From Alteribacter lacisalsi (lineage in GTDB: Bacteria > Bacillota > Bacilli > Bacillales > Salisediminibacteriaceae): DNA of 64,000 nt. Under the pieces are notes generated by a model. That model saw only the letters and a list, made by a program, of their open reading frames with translations. It ran no database searches and was not told where the DNA came from. Each line of letters opens with the position of its first letter. The stretch's first letter is position 1. The stretch spans positions 1,612,001 to 1,676,000 of the forward strand of contig NZ_PDOF01000001.1 of the NCBI RefSeq assembly GCF_003226345.1, given 5' to 3'. Shown here one piece after another: positions 10,130 through 19,224 of this stretch. The position numbers and the translations under genes are program-made.

Positions 10130-11613
10130 CGCGACAGAAAAAGATTGCTGTTATTGGCGCCGGCCTTGGGGGGCTTGCAGCATCAATCCGCCTCGCCTCG
10201 AAAGGTGCTGATGTCACACTTTATGAGAAGAACAGTTATGCCGGAGGTAAGCTTCACAGCAAAGCACTCGGCACACATACGTTTGATTTTGGACCGAATA
10301 CGATTACGATGCCCCATGTGTTTCAAAATGTACTTTATGATGCCGGGGAAAATCCAGATGATTACTTCCGGTTTGACCGCCTTACCACACACACGAAAAA
10401 TGTGTTCAGTGACGGCACCTCTTTTCATTTTTCCTCCGACACGGAAAAAATGGAGGAGGAGATTGCCTCGATCGATCCTGACAGCGCCCTCCGGTACAGA
10501 GAGTATCTTAAGCAGGTGGAAGATCTCTACATAAAGGCAGAGACTCATTTTCTCCGGCGCACGTTCCGTTCGTGGAAGGATTATATGTCCCTGCCCCTCG
10601 CACGGGCGCTTTTCAGTGTCAAACCGCTTACAAGTCTGGACCGCTTTCACCGGACCTTCTTCCCTGATGACCGGGTCCGCCAGGCTTTCAACCGGTATGC
10701 CACCTACATCGGATCATCTCCATACCGCTCACCTGCTACCTTCGGCCTTATCGGACATCTTGAGCTTAATGACGGTGTTTATTTTACAAGAGGCGGCAAT
10801 GCCGGCATTGCCAAAGGTCTTCACCGTGCAGCGGTTAAATTAGGCGTAACCATGCACTTCAATACAGAGGTAACCGGCATTGAAGTGGCAGACAAAAAAG
10901 CCTCTGCCGTCAAAACGGATCATTACGAGCCCCTGCCTGTTGACGGCATTGTGTTAAACGGGGATCTGCTCACACAGGTTCCAGCGTTAATCGACCAGAA
11001 GAACCGGAAACATCTAACCGATGAAAAAATCAACTCCCTTAATCCTTCTATTTCAGCTTTTGTGATTCTTGCTGCTGCAGAAAAACGGTACGATCTTCAT
11101 CATCATCACGTCTTCTTCACTTCCGACTACAGGAAGGAATTCAATACAATTTTTGAAGAGGGAAAGTACCCTGCTGACCCGACGATATACATTTGTACCT
11201 CTTCAAAAACAGAACCTTCACTGTCTCCCGACGGGGACAATCTGTTTATTCTTGTTAATGCGCCTCCGCTCCCGCGAAACGGTACATTAGATGATGATAA
11301 AGAACAATACGCCGGGATCGTGTTTGAGCGACTCCGGGAGAAAGGAATCGATTTATTCGGATCCCTAAAAGGAAAACAGATCATTTCTCCTGCTGATATC
11401 GCAGAAAAGTTCTATGCCTATCGTGGTTCCCTCTACGGGATAGCCTCCAATAAGCGATCTGACACATTTTTACGTCCCTTTAATCAGAGTGCCGATGTCG
11501 GCAATCTCTTTTTTGCCGGCGGCAGCACCCACCCTGGCGGCGGATCTCCGATGGTGGTACTAAGTGGCAGAAATGCTGCTGATGCTCTTCTGAACGAACT
11601 CGGGAGGCACTGA
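10126..11613 (+). CDS. crtP: CrtP-like carotenoid oxidase (CrtI/CrtN superfamily)
   Basis: A 495-residue FAD-dependent enzyme with the N-terminal dinucleotide fold VIGAGLGGLAASIRLASKG and an FAD-binding C-terminal segment (FFAGGSTHPGGGSPMV). Among the three paralogues in this window its C-terminus (GSLYGIASNKR, then GGSPMVVLSG) is closest in pattern to S. aureus CrtP (GAIYGVVADKK, GGMPMVTLSG). CrtP oxidises the terminal methyl of diaponeurosporene to an aldehyde or acid. It is the last gene of the rightward arm, with ATGA overlap to the glycosyltransferase and a terminator 65 bp later. The choice between oxidase and desaturase is by eye only. Confidence 0.75.
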   Translation: MTRQKKIAVIGAGLGGLAASIRLASKGADVTLYEKNSYAGGKLHSKALGTHTFDFGPNTITMPHVFQNVLYDAGENPDDYFRFDRLTTHTKNVFSDGTSFHFSSDTEKMEEEIASIDPDSALRYREYLKQVEDLYIKAETHFLRRTFRSWKDYMSLPLARALFSVKPLTSLDRFHRTFFPDDRVRQAFNRYATYIGSSPYRSPATFGLIGHLELNDGVYFTRGGNAGIAKGLHRAAVKLGVTMHFNTEVTGIEVADKKASAVKTDHYEPLPVDGIVLNGDLLTQVPALIDQKNRKHLTDEKINSLNPSISAFVILAAAEKRYDLHHHHVFFTSDYRKEFNTIFEEGKYPADPTIYICTSSKTEPSLSPDGDNLFILVNAPPLPRNGTLDDDKEQYAGIVFERLREKGIDLFGSLKGKQIISPADIAEKFYAYRGSLYGIASNKRSDTFLRPFNQSADVGNLFFAGGSTHPGGGSPMVVLSGRNAADALLNELGRH

Positions 11614-11677
11614 CCGGCAGATTGCCTGCGGGCTTTTGAAAATGCTTTTTCAAACCACTAAACTGCCGAAAGCAGGA

Positions 11678-11706
11678 AAAGGCCCTCACCATTCGGTGAA
11701 GGCCTT
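11678..11706. terminator. Terminator between convergent carotenoid arms
   Basis: The stem AAGGCC(C)TCACC / GGTGAAGGCCTT has pyrimidine-rich tails on both strands, placed between crtP-like (+) and crtM (-). Confidence 0.7.
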
Positions 11707-11781
11707 TCTCTTCAGCTCGTTTTTATCTTCTCAGTCGTTTTAGCAGGCTTTTTAATCCGGCATGATCTCTCTCACGATTAA

Positions 11782-12624
11782 TCAGCCTTTTACAACAGCT
11801 TTCATAATATGTGTTTTCTCTTCCGCTGAAACGAATGCCCGCTGGCGGAACACTTCGTACCCGTTATTTCTGACTGAGCGAAGAATCTCTCTGTAAAAAA
11901 GAGCTGCTGCTTTAACGGGAATTTTCGAATCAACCGGGTATTCATTAATAGAGGCGAGGCCTGCATCGTAGAATCGAAGAGCATCCTCTGCCAGCTCTTC
12001 CCACACGGCAATAAATGCCGGGCTGACCTGGCGGCTCGTCAGCATATCATGATTCAAGCCATGCTTGTCCATAACATCTTCCGGAAGATAAATACGGTCC
12101 CGTTCAAGGTCCTCTCCTACGTCCCTGAGAATATTTGTTAACTGCATGGCGATTCCAAGGGAAATGGCCCCTTCACGCAGACGGTCTTTTTTGGCAGGAG
12201 CAAGAATCGGAAGGAGCATAAGCCCGACCGTGCTTGCCACATGATACGAGTAATGCTTCACTTCTTCAAGAGCAGCGTACCGCTTTTTGATTAAGTCCAT
12301 CTGCTGTCCTTCGATCATGTCGTAAAACGGCTGGACGTCCATCTCAAACCGCGAAAACGTGTCTTGAAGCGCAATCCACAGATAGTTCTTTTCCGGGATA
12401 CGCCCATCAGCAAATGAATGAAACTGATCTTTAAATTTTACGATTTCAGTACCCGGATTTTCTCCTTCATCAACGATGTCATCTGCTGTTCTGCAAAATG
12501 CATAAACAGCCCACACGGCCTGGCGCTTTTCCTCCGGCAGATGGCCAAACGCTTTTGCAAACGTTTTGGAGTGACGTTCAATGACAGTACGGCAGCGGCT
12601 GTAAGCTTCATTTACCGAGAGCAT
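11782..12624 (-). CDS. crtM: 4,4'-diapophytoene (dehydrosqualene) synthase
   Basis: A 280-residue squalene/phytoene synthase. Both aspartate-rich prenyl-diphosphate sites are present: RTADDIVDEGE (about residues 46-56) and NILRDVGEDLERDRIYLP (about 164-181). The first RHSKTFA segment is typical. With a C30-type gene set around it (CrtN, CrtP, CrtQ relatives) the product is expected to be 4,4'-diapophytoene from two farnesyl diphosphates, not C40 phytoene. That chain length is inferred from context. It is the last gene of the leftward arm, 70 bp after crtN. The ATG has GGAGGAGGATC upstream. Confidence 0.88.
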   Translation of the reverse strand: MLSVNEAYSRCRTVIERHSKTFAKAFGHLPEEKRQAVWAVYAFCRTADDIVDEGENPGTEIVKFKDQFHSFADGRIPEKNYLWIALQDTFSRFEMDVQPFYDMIEGQQMDLIKKRYAALEEVKHYSYHVASTVGLMLLPILAPAKKDRLREGAISLGIAMQLTNILRDVGEDLERDRIYLPEDVMDKHGLNHDMLTSRQVSPAFIAVWEELAEDALRFYDAGLASINEYPVDSKIPVKAAALFYREILRSVRNNGYEVFRQRAFVSAEEKTHIMKAVVKG

Positions 12625-12696
12625 GATCCTCCTCCTTCATACATCTTTAGTATTATTATTTTATCATAATTTACAACTAAACGCCTGATAAACCTC

Positions 12697-14160
12697 TTAT
12701 GCCAGAGAATTTGCCCGCTCTTCCTTTTCCCGGATCGCTTCAGCAAGAAGCTTTGCACCCTGCATCACTATCGGGATTCCTCCGCCCGGGTGAATGGATG
12801 CACCGACGGCAAACACATTTTCCAGCCCAAAAGGCTGCAGTTGAGGGCGGAATACCCCGGACTGGAAAAGGGACGGTGCAATGCCGAAGCTTCCGCCCTG
12901 AAACAGGCCTTCCGCTTCTGCATCAACAGGTGTCCGGATTTCCTTCCAGAGGAGTTTTGATTTTATTTCAGGATCCAGGCGTGCTTCCAGTTCATCCATA
13001 ATCCGATCGGCATATGCAGTATAGTCTTCCTGTGAAATACTGTTCCCTGCAGGTACAGGTACAAGCACATACACCCCGCTCTTCCCTTCAGGTGCAGTAC
13101 TGTCATCAATCAATGAGGGTGAAAAGACGTAGAACGATGGATCATCCGGCAGTATACGCCTTTCAAACACATCCTCCATATTTCTGTCGAGATTCTCCGC
13201 CATAAAGAACTGATGGATGTAAGAGGTGTCAAGATGGCCTTCAATTCCCAGGTAAAGGAGAAGGCATCCGGATGAAGGTGTAAATGATCTGTTCCGCTTC
13301 TTCCCTGAATCGTTTACCAGGTTCCGGGCCACCGGGTAGTCCCCGTTAACGATGAACGTATCAAACGTTTCCCGTTTCCCGTTTACTGACAGGCTCGTCC
13401 CCTTTCTCCCCGATGTATCAATCCCTGTTACTTCCGAATGTGTACTGAGCCGGACACCGCGCCTGAGCAGCTCTCCCGTAATTTCCCTGGCGAGTCTGGC
13501 ATAACCGCCTTTTACGTACCAGATACCGTGATAATGTTCGCTGAACGGTACAAGAGAGTAAATGGCAGGCGTATCATCCGGGGCACCGCCGATATAAAGT
13601 GTCTGAAAGGAAAATGCCTCTCTCAGTTTTAAAGCCTTAAAGTATTGCCGGGCCTGACTTTTCACGCTCTGATAGGCTTTGAGCTTAACGAGTGTCTTCA
13701 CGTTTGCTCTGGAAAAAAAGGATGCAGGATTTCTAAAGTCCCGGTCCATAAAGGCCTTTTTTCCTTTCGTAAACCGCTCCTCCATATCATTCATATAGGC
13801 AAGAAAGGCGTCTTCCTCACCTGGAAATGAAGCACTGATTTCCTCAAGCTGCTTTTCTGTACTGCTCCATTTTGTAAAGGTGGTGCCATCCGGAAAGTGA
13901 AGCGGATAAAGGGGATCAATTCTTTCCATTTCAATGAGATCCGGGTTCATTCCTGCTTCTGATAATATAGAGCGGATCATCTCTGGAAGGAGCACAATGG
14001 TCGGGCCCTTATCAATACGGAAGCCGTCGCGCTCGACCGCAGCGAGGCGTCCTCCCATTTCACCTTCTTTTTCATAAACGGTTACTTCATGGCCTTCATT
14101 TGAAAGATAAAGTGCTGTGACAAGTCCTCCGATCCCGCCGCCGATGATGGCTGTTTTCAT
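12697..14160 (-). CDS. crtN: CrtN-type diapophytoene desaturase
   Basis: A 487-residue member of the CrtI/CrtN family. The FAD-binding fold IIGGGIGGLVTALYLSNEG opens the protein. FQTLYIGGAPDDTPAIYSLVP and the C-terminal FAVGASIHPGGGIPIV are closely patterned on S. aureus CrtN (FQTLYIGIDPKRGPSLYSIIP, GASTHPGAGVPIV). CrtN introduces double bonds into 4,4'-diapophytoene to give diaponeurosporene or diapolycopene. It overlaps the upstream paralogue by 4 bp, and crtM follows. Of the three paralogues here this is my best candidate for the true desaturase. Confidence 0.8.
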   Translation of the reverse strand: MKTAIIGGGIGGLVTALYLSNEGHEVTVYEKEGEMGGRLAAVERDGFRIDKGPTIVLLPEMIRSILSEAGMNPDLIEMERIDPLYPLHFPDGTTFTKWSSTEKQLEEISASFPGEEDAFLAYMNDMEERFTKGKKAFMDRDFRNPASFFSRANVKTLVKLKAYQSVKSQARQYFKALKLREAFSFQTLYIGGAPDDTPAIYSLVPFSEHYHGIWYVKGGYARLAREITGELLRRGVRLSTHSEVTGIDTSGRKGTSLSVNGKRETFDTFIVNGDYPVARNLVNDSGKKRNRSFTPSSGCLLLYLGIEGHLDTSYIHQFFMAENLDRNMEDVFERRILPDDPSFYVFSPSLIDDSTAPEGKSGVYVLVPVPAGNSISQEDYTAYADRIMDELEARLDPEIKSKLLWKEIRTPVDAEAEGLFQGGSFGIAPSLFQSGVFRPQLQPFGLENVFAVGASIHPGGGIPIVMQGAKLLAEAIREKEERANSLA

Positions 14161-15671
14161 ACTGTCACCCCCGCTTTTCCGTATTTCTCCATCAAGCCTG
14201 AAGATGTTATTCTCGCAGATTCAAAGATTGTCGGGAGTCCGCTCCCAGGATGCGTTCCCCCTCCGGTTAGCCACAGACCTTCCAGCGCTTCGAATTTATT
14301 ATGCGGGCGGAAATACATCATCTGACCCAGATTGTGGGCCAGATTAAACGTTGCCCCTTTATAGACGTGTTTCTGGTGTTCCCAGTCAAGCGGTGTGAGC
14401 ACGTCTTCCACTTCAAGACTGTCTCTTAATTTCTGACCGGTTTTTTTCTCTACCAGATCCCAGACGAGATCCCGGAATTCCTCTTTCTTTTCGTCCCAGT
14501 CGATTCCGCTGAAGTTATTCGGCACCGGTGCCAGAATGTACAGCGCCGCTTTCCCTTCCGGTGCTACCGTGGAATCGGTTGCCGATGCATGGTGCACATA
14601 TACGGATGGGTCTTCTGACAATAGCCTGGTTTTCGTAATTTCCTCTACGTTCCTTTTGTAATCTCCCGAAAAGAAGATGGTATGATGGCCCAGGTCAACC
14701 GGTTTATTAATGCCTGCATAAATCATAAACGTGGAGCAGGAGTAATTTTTCTTTTCAAGGGATTTGCGTGAATATTTTCTTACTGCTCCCTCATCCACGA
14801 GGTTTGTCATGGCATGGGCAAAATCCGCATTCATGACAACTTCATCTGCCGTTACGGATTCTCCGCTGTCGAGCTGTAAGCCGGTCACTTTTCTGCCATC
14901 AAGGATCAGGCTTTTTATTCCTGCGTTCGTATGAATGGTTCCGCCGTGTTCCTCCACCACTCTGCCCATAGCCTCTGTCAGCCTGCTGAGACCGCCGACC
15001 GGGTGGTAAACGCCCCATTCGTGTTCCATGTAGGATAGAATGCTGAAAGCTCCCGGGCAGTCCCACGGTGACATGCCGAGGTACTTGGATTGAAATGTAA
15101 ACGAAAGGCGGAGCCGCTCATCGTCGAAATAACGGCCCAGCACATCATACAGGGAACGGCCAACTTCCAGTTCAGGAAGCGCTTTTAAGCTCCTGAGCCG
15201 TGCATAATCAAACAGGCTTCCGTGCCGGTTCTGAAGCATAGGAAGCAGTCTGTTCATCTTCTTCCGCGTGTCTGTCATAAACTGTTCATAACGGGATCCG
15301 TAACCAGGGAACAGGTCTTCAATATGCTCTTTCATCTTTTCTCTGTTACTCGTTGCCCGGATCTTCATGCCGTCAAAATCCAGTTCATACATGGGATCAA
15401 GCTTTACAAGATTTACATAATCATGAAGATTTTTACCTGAAGCTTCAAAAATCTCCTCCAGAATATGCGGCATACTGAAAAATGTCGGTCCGAGGTCAAA
15501 CGAAAAATCCCCCACCGTATGCCGGGATGTTCTTCCTCCTATGTAGGCCTGTTTTTCATAAACGTCTACGCTGAATCCTTTATATGTAAGCATCATCGCT
15601 GCCGCAAGGCCTCCAGGCCCTGCCCCGATTACGGCTATCTTTTTTCTTTCCTGACTCGCCATTCTGTCCAC
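14157..15671 (-). CDS. CrtN-family carotenoid desaturase/oxygenase, third paralogue
   Basis: A 504-residue FAD enzyme (VIGAGPGGLAAAMMLTYKG at the N-terminus, LTGGGTHPGSGLPTI near the C-terminus). It belongs to the same superfamily as the two neighbours but differs throughout: it has LGPTFFSMPHIL and a MEHEWGVYHPVGG segment. C30 producers of the Halobacillus/Planococcus type carry several CrtN paralogues (CrtNa, Nb, Nc) that desaturate or oxidise end groups; which step this one catalyses cannot be told. The start is GTG 15671 (AAGGTG eight bases upstream) or ATG 15662 (AGGCGG upstream). It heads the leftward operon behind a sigma-B-type promoter and overlaps crtN by 4 bp. Confidence 0.75.
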   Translation of the reverse strand: MDRMASQERKKIAVIGAGPGGLAAAMMLTYKGFSVDVYEKQAYIGGRTSRHTVGDFSFDLGPTFFSMPHILEEIFEASGKNLHDYVNLVKLDPMYELDFDGMKIRATSNREKMKEHIEDLFPGYGSRYEQFMTDTRKKMNRLLPMLQNRHGSLFDYARLRSLKALPELEVGRSLYDVLGRYFDDERLRLSFTFQSKYLGMSPWDCPGAFSILSYMEHEWGVYHPVGGLSRLTEAMGRVVEEHGGTIHTNAGIKSLILDGRKVTGLQLDSGESVTADEVVMNADFAHAMTNLVDEGAVRKYSRKSLEKKNYSCSTFMIYAGINKPVDLGHHTIFFSGDYKRNVEEITKTRLLSEDPSVYVHHASATDSTVAPEGKAALYILAPVPNNFSGIDWDEKKEEFRDLVWDLVEKKTGQKLRDSLEVEDVLTPLDWEHQKHVYKGATFNLAHNLGQMMYFRPHNKFEALEGLWLTGGGTHPGSGLPTIFESARITSSGLMEKYGKAGVTV

Positions 15672-15696
15672 CGCCTTATCACCTTATAATCGTTTC

Positions 15697-15722
15697 TTTC
15701 CCTTATTCAAAAACGGTTAAAC
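15697..15722 (-). promoter_or_regulatory. Sigma-B-type promoter of the crtN-crtM arm
   Basis: On the minus strand, GTTTAA (15722-15717) and GGGAAA (15702-15697) are separated by 14 bp. Both fit the Bacillus sigma-B consensus (GTTTAA, N12-15, GGGWAW). The predicted transcript starts about 20 bp before the first gene. The S. aureus crt operon is also sigma-B dependent. Confidence 0.65.
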
Positions 15723-15821
15723 AAAAGTTATACAATATGTATATCACCTCGGGACGTTACAGGCAACGAAAACGCTCAGGGTATTTATTTCCTCTTTTCC
15801 TTTATTCGACGAAAGAAAAGA

Positions 15822-15845
15822 AAACGCCTGCAATGATGCAGACGT
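15822..15845 (-). terminator. Terminator of asnO
   Basis: The stem CGTCTGCA / TGCAGGCG around TCAT is followed on the minus strand by GTTTTCTTTTC. It begins at the asnO stop. Confidence 0.7.
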
Positions 15846-17687
15846 TCAGATAGATATTCCTGATTTGGTGAGCCACAGATGAAACTGCCACAGGTGGGCG
15901 ATCAGCTGAGGTCCGGTCATCAGCTGACCGAAATAAGGAGCCGGATAGGAACTGCCGCGTGTATCACACAGTTCTGTAATCTTATTTACGTCAAACAGGT
16001 CAAATAAAGGGGAATCCCCCTGCTTAACGACGCCCTGCAGTGCACCTGTCACTTTTTCTGTATAAACGGGATGGTGAGTTTTCGGGTAGGGGCTTTTCTT
16101 TCTGTAAAGAATATCGTGGGGCAGAACCCCTTCCAGAGCTTTTCTTAAAATACCTTTCTCTCTGTTACCGTACATTTTCATATCCCAGGGAATGTTCCAC
16201 ACATATTCCACAAGGCGGTGATCGGCAAACGGGACCCTCACTTCAAGACTCGCTGCCATACTCATCCGGTCCTTCCGCTCGAGAAGCGTTGTCATGAACC
16301 AGATCATATTCACATAAAACAGAGAGCGCCGTCTGCTTTCAAGCTGGCTTTCCCCATCCAGCAGCGGCGTTTCGTTTACAGTTTCACTGTAACGCTGTTC
16401 TACGTACTGCTTCAGATTCAGTTTCTGCCGCCATTCCGGGCGCAAAAGTGATTCACGCTGATCGACTGAGCGCATCCACGGAAAAATCGATCCGTTAATC
16501 GCATCCTCGTCATGAAACCATGGATATCCACCAAAAATTTCATCGGCACACTCTCCCGAAAGCCCGACAGTGACTTCTTTTTTGATCTGTTCGCTGAACC
16601 AGAGAAGCGATGAATCAATATCCGCCATACCCGGCAGGTCTCTGGCCTCCTGGGCCGGCTCCAGATAATCAAACAGAGCTTCGTTGTTAATCACAAACCC
16701 TTTGTGATCGGAACCTAAAAAATCAGACATCACTTTGATCCAGGGCGCATCCGGGTTCGGCTGGAACCTGCTTGCCTTAAAATATTTGTCATTTTCTTCG
16801 TAGTCTATTGAAAATGTCCGCAGCGTCCCCCGCCCCTGCTCTTCAAAATAGTTTGCCGCAAGAGCGGTAAGGGCACTTGAATCCACTCCGCCGGACAGAA
16901 AGGTACAAACGGGCACGTCTGCCACCAGTTGCCTTTCAACGGTATCCTTCAGGAGACTCCGGATCCGCTCTGCTGTCTCTTCAGCCGAATCTGTGTGCCG
17001 TTCGCTTTTGACCTGCCAGTATCGTGCAGTTTTCAGCCCGGATCGTCCAAGCTTGAGAAAATGCGCCGGCCGGAGTTCCTTCATTCCTTTATATACTCCG
17101 TGGCCCGGTGTTCTGGAAGGGCACAGAGCCAGAACCTCCCGGAGTCCGGATTCGTCAACTCCGGCATTTATTTCCGGATGAGCGAGAATAGCTTTCGGCT
17201 CTGAAGCAAACATGAGACCTGAACCGTGTTCGAAGTAATACAGCGGTTTGACCCCGAGACGGTCACGGGCAATAAACAGTTCCTCCGCTTCATGATGCCA
17301 TATGGCAAAGGCAAAGATTCCGTTCAGCTTCTCAACGCATGCTTCTCCCCACTCTATGAAAGAGGTGAGCAGCACTTCCGTATCCGAGTGTGATAGAAAA
17401 GTATAGCCTGTTTTCAACAGTTCGGTTCTGAGGTCTTCTGTATTATAAAGCTCACCGTTATAACAGATTGTATAAGTGCCCGATCGGGCTTTTCTGGTCA
17501 TCGGCTGACCGCCGCCGGACGGATCGACAACGATTAGACGCGTGTGACCGAACCCAGCGTGATTGTCTCCCCAGACCTGTGAAGCGTCAGGACCCCGTTT
17601 GGCAAGTGTCCGGGCCATCTGTAAAAGCACGGCCTTTTCATTTGCAACCGGGCGTTTATAATCAACCCATCCTGTAATTCCGCACAT
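15846..17687 (-). CDS. asnO: Asparagine synthase (glutamine-hydrolysing), AsnO type
   Basis: I place the start at the ATG that makes Met-Cys (17687), because Cys2 must be the N-terminal nucleophile of the class II glutaminase domain (MCGITGWVD). The product has 613 residues, equal to B. subtilis AsnO (614). The glutaminase half shows RGPD and YNGELYN. The synthetase half has the PP-loop SGGVDSSAL and SGECADEIFGGYPW. It makes asparagine from aspartate, ATP and glutamine. AsnO in B. subtilis is the sporulation-linked paralogue. The gene stands alone in front of the carotenoid arm, and a repeat element lies upstream of it. Confidence 0.93.
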   Translation of the reverse strand: MCGITGWVDYKRPVANEKAVLLQMARTLAKRGPDASQVWGDNHAGFGHTRLIVVDPSGGGQPMTRKARSGTYTICYNGELYNTEDLRTELLKTGYTFLSHSDTEVLLTSFIEWGEACVEKLNGIFAFAIWHHEAEELFIARDRLGVKPLYYFEHGSGLMFASEPKAILAHPEINAGVDESGLREVLALCPSRTPGHGVYKGMKELRPAHFLKLGRSGLKTARYWQVKSERHTDSAEETAERIRSLLKDTVERQLVADVPVCTFLSGGVDSSALTALAANYFEEQGRGTLRTFSIDYEENDKYFKASRFQPNPDAPWIKVMSDFLGSDHKGFVINNEALFDYLEPAQEARDLPGMADIDSSLLWFSEQIKKEVTVGLSGECADEIFGGYPWFHDEDAINGSIFPWMRSVDQRESLLRPEWRQKLNLKQYVEQRYSETVNETPLLDGESQLESRRRSLFYVNMIWFMTTLLERKDRMSMAASLEVRVPFADHRLVEYVWNIPWDMKMYGNREKGILRKALEGVLPHDILYRKKSPYPKTHHPVYTEKVTGALQGVVKQGDSPLFDLFDVNKITELCDTRGSSYPAPYFGQLMTGPQLIAHLWQFHLWLTKSGISI

Positions 17688-17786
17688 GTAGTTTCCCCGC
17701 TTTCCTTTTCTGTTCATGGCACTACCACATCGTATTCAGATAAGGGAAAGAGGGTGCCCACCTGTCTGGTCGCTGATTTGGAAAAC

Positions 17787-17982
17787 GATAAATGAGTATA
17801 CCCTTCCGTCAGTTTTGCGAAGCTCTGCTGAACACTGTCCGCTCGCTTTCCGTGGCGGTGCCGGCGAGCCTTCGCGGGCTTCGCCCTGCGGGGTCTCGCC
17901 TGGCCCCTCCTGCCGCAGGAGTCTCGCTGCTGGCGTCAGCTGCGCATAATAGAGGTTTACTGGCTGAGAGGTATACTTATAA
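17787..17982. repeat. Interspersed repeat with GC-rich core (411-bp gap upstream of asnO)
   Basis: The outer ends GAGTATACC (17794-17802) and GGTATACTT (17970-17978) are inverted and imperfect. The core around 17838-17932 (cgctttccg, then gcttcgccctgcggggtctc, then ccgcaggagtct) recurs at 32574-32654, 44410-44497 and 50127-50250. No ORF is credible. The rest of the gap 17688-18098 shows only a terminator and a short A-rich spacer. Confidence 0.7.
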
Positions 17983-18061
17983 AAAAAACAAAAGTGCTTA
18001 CGCCTGAAGCGTTTTTGTTTAATAAATATACAATGTCAGGAAATTATAGTTAACCAGTAAA

Positions 18062-18086
18062 AAGACACCGCATCACTGCCGTGTCT
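18062..18086 (-). terminator. Terminator of the methyltransferase gene
   Basis: The stem AGACACGGCA / TGCGGTGTCT is followed on the minus strand by TTTTTACT. Confidence 0.75.
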
Positions 18087-18098
18087 CTGTTAAACGTA

Positions 18099-19088
18099 TT
18101 ATTTTTTTTCAAGGCCAACCAGAAACCAGCCGCCCTCTTTAATAATCGGCTTGGACATTTTTACTTTCAGGCCGGCTTCTTTTGCTGCTTCTTCGATTTC
18201 TTTTTCCGTTGGCAGCGGATAAAGATTTTTATGCGCTGTCATGAATGTGTTAAAGGCAGCGGCAAATGTCTGGCCATGTCCTGAATCTGTGAGCGGCGAA
18301 ATCACGGTGACGGTTCCTTTGTCCGAGAGAATCGACGCCACGTCCTTAAACAGAGCTGGTCTGTCTTCAGGCGGATAATAGTACAGGAGATTATGTAGCA
18401 TAACCATATCCACCTGTTCTCCGGAGTTGAGAAACTCCTGCATATCTTCGTTTCGGACTTCGATCCGGCGGCTTTTCAGCTTCTCTGCCGCCTCGTCTGC
18501 CACCTCTTTACTTATTTCAATTCCCGTTAGGGTCACTTGATCGTCTGCGTCCCTTATTTTCTTAAGGTAGCCGCCGTAGCCGCAGCCGAAATCGACAATA
18601 TTTCCGGGCTTGTACTTATTTACCCACTTGATCATCGGCGGGACGGACGCTTTTTCCAGGAGTGCGGACGTTTCGGCTACAACGTTTGCGAATTTATCCT
18701 CAAGGTAGGAAAGCTGCTCGTTATTTTTCATCAGATCCGGATACTGCATGAGTGTTGGAATATGGAGTTCCATCATTTCTCTCAATAGAATCCCTACAGA
18801 ATCCTTACTTTTTGCTGATACAAATTTCACCATCTTTTTTTTCGATTTCACTTTACCGGTAACGGTTTTTTTCAGGTGACCCACTTCCAGGCCGACTTCG
18901 ACCCAGCGAAGCAGCAACTGGCCGTTCAGTTCATCTCTTGCCGCCACTTCCTGCACTTTTGCTCCTCCGGCAAAGCTGTCAAAAAGATCGAGCTTATATC
19001 CGACATGGGCGTGCCATGTGGTCAGAAAGCTTTCATTGCTTTTCATCCAGTTTCTTGCCTGCCAGAACTTCTGAATTTCCTTCACCAT
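18099..19088 (-). CDS. Class I SAM-dependent methyltransferase, unassigned substrate
   Basis: A 329-residue protein starting at the ATG at 19088; GGAGG lies five bases upstream, and an earlier ATG at 19100 would bury that site. Residues ~1-70 look like a winged-helix/dimerisation region of the kind seen in small-molecule O-methyltransferases. The catalytic half has SAM motif I (IVDFGCGYGGYLKKI, about residue 160), an acidic residue at the end of strand 2 (LTGIEISKE), and VMLHNLLYYYPPEDR as motif IV/post-motif. It is monocistronic with its own terminator. Its closeness to the carotenoid cluster allows a role in methylating a carotenoid carboxylate, as in the methyl glucosyl-apolycopenoates of related genera. 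Nothing in the sequence proves this. Confidence 0.75.
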   Translation of the reverse strand: MVKEIQKFWQARNWMKSNESFLTTWHAHVGYKLDLFDSFAGGAKVQEVAARDELNGQLLLRWVEVGLEVGHLKKTVTGKVKSKKKMVKFVSAKSKDSVGILLREMMELHIPTLMQYPDLMKNNEQLSYLEDKFANVVAETSALLEKASVPPMIKWVNKYKPGNIVDFGCGYGGYLKKIRDADDQVTLTGIEISKEVADEAAEKLKSRRIEVRNEDMQEFLNSGEQVDMVMLHNLLYYYPPEDRPALFKDVASILSDKGTVTVISPLTDSGHGQTFAAAFNTFMTAHKNLYPLPTEKEIEEAAKEAGLKVKMSKPIIKEGGWFLVGLEKK

Positions 19089-19224
19089 AAATCCCTCCAC
19101 TCATCTTCCAATACATGTAGCCGTATTTCCCTGTAACAGGAAGAGTTAAACAGTACTGGTACTGCCAGTGAAAAATAGACCGTTTACCCCAATTGTGTTT
19201 AGTGTCTCCTTATGTGAGGGGCAC

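Noticed and set aside
17787-17982. An insertion sequence
   Set aside because: Inverted ends are imperfect, no transposase ORF fits in the element, and no target duplication is clear; described as a non-coding repeat.
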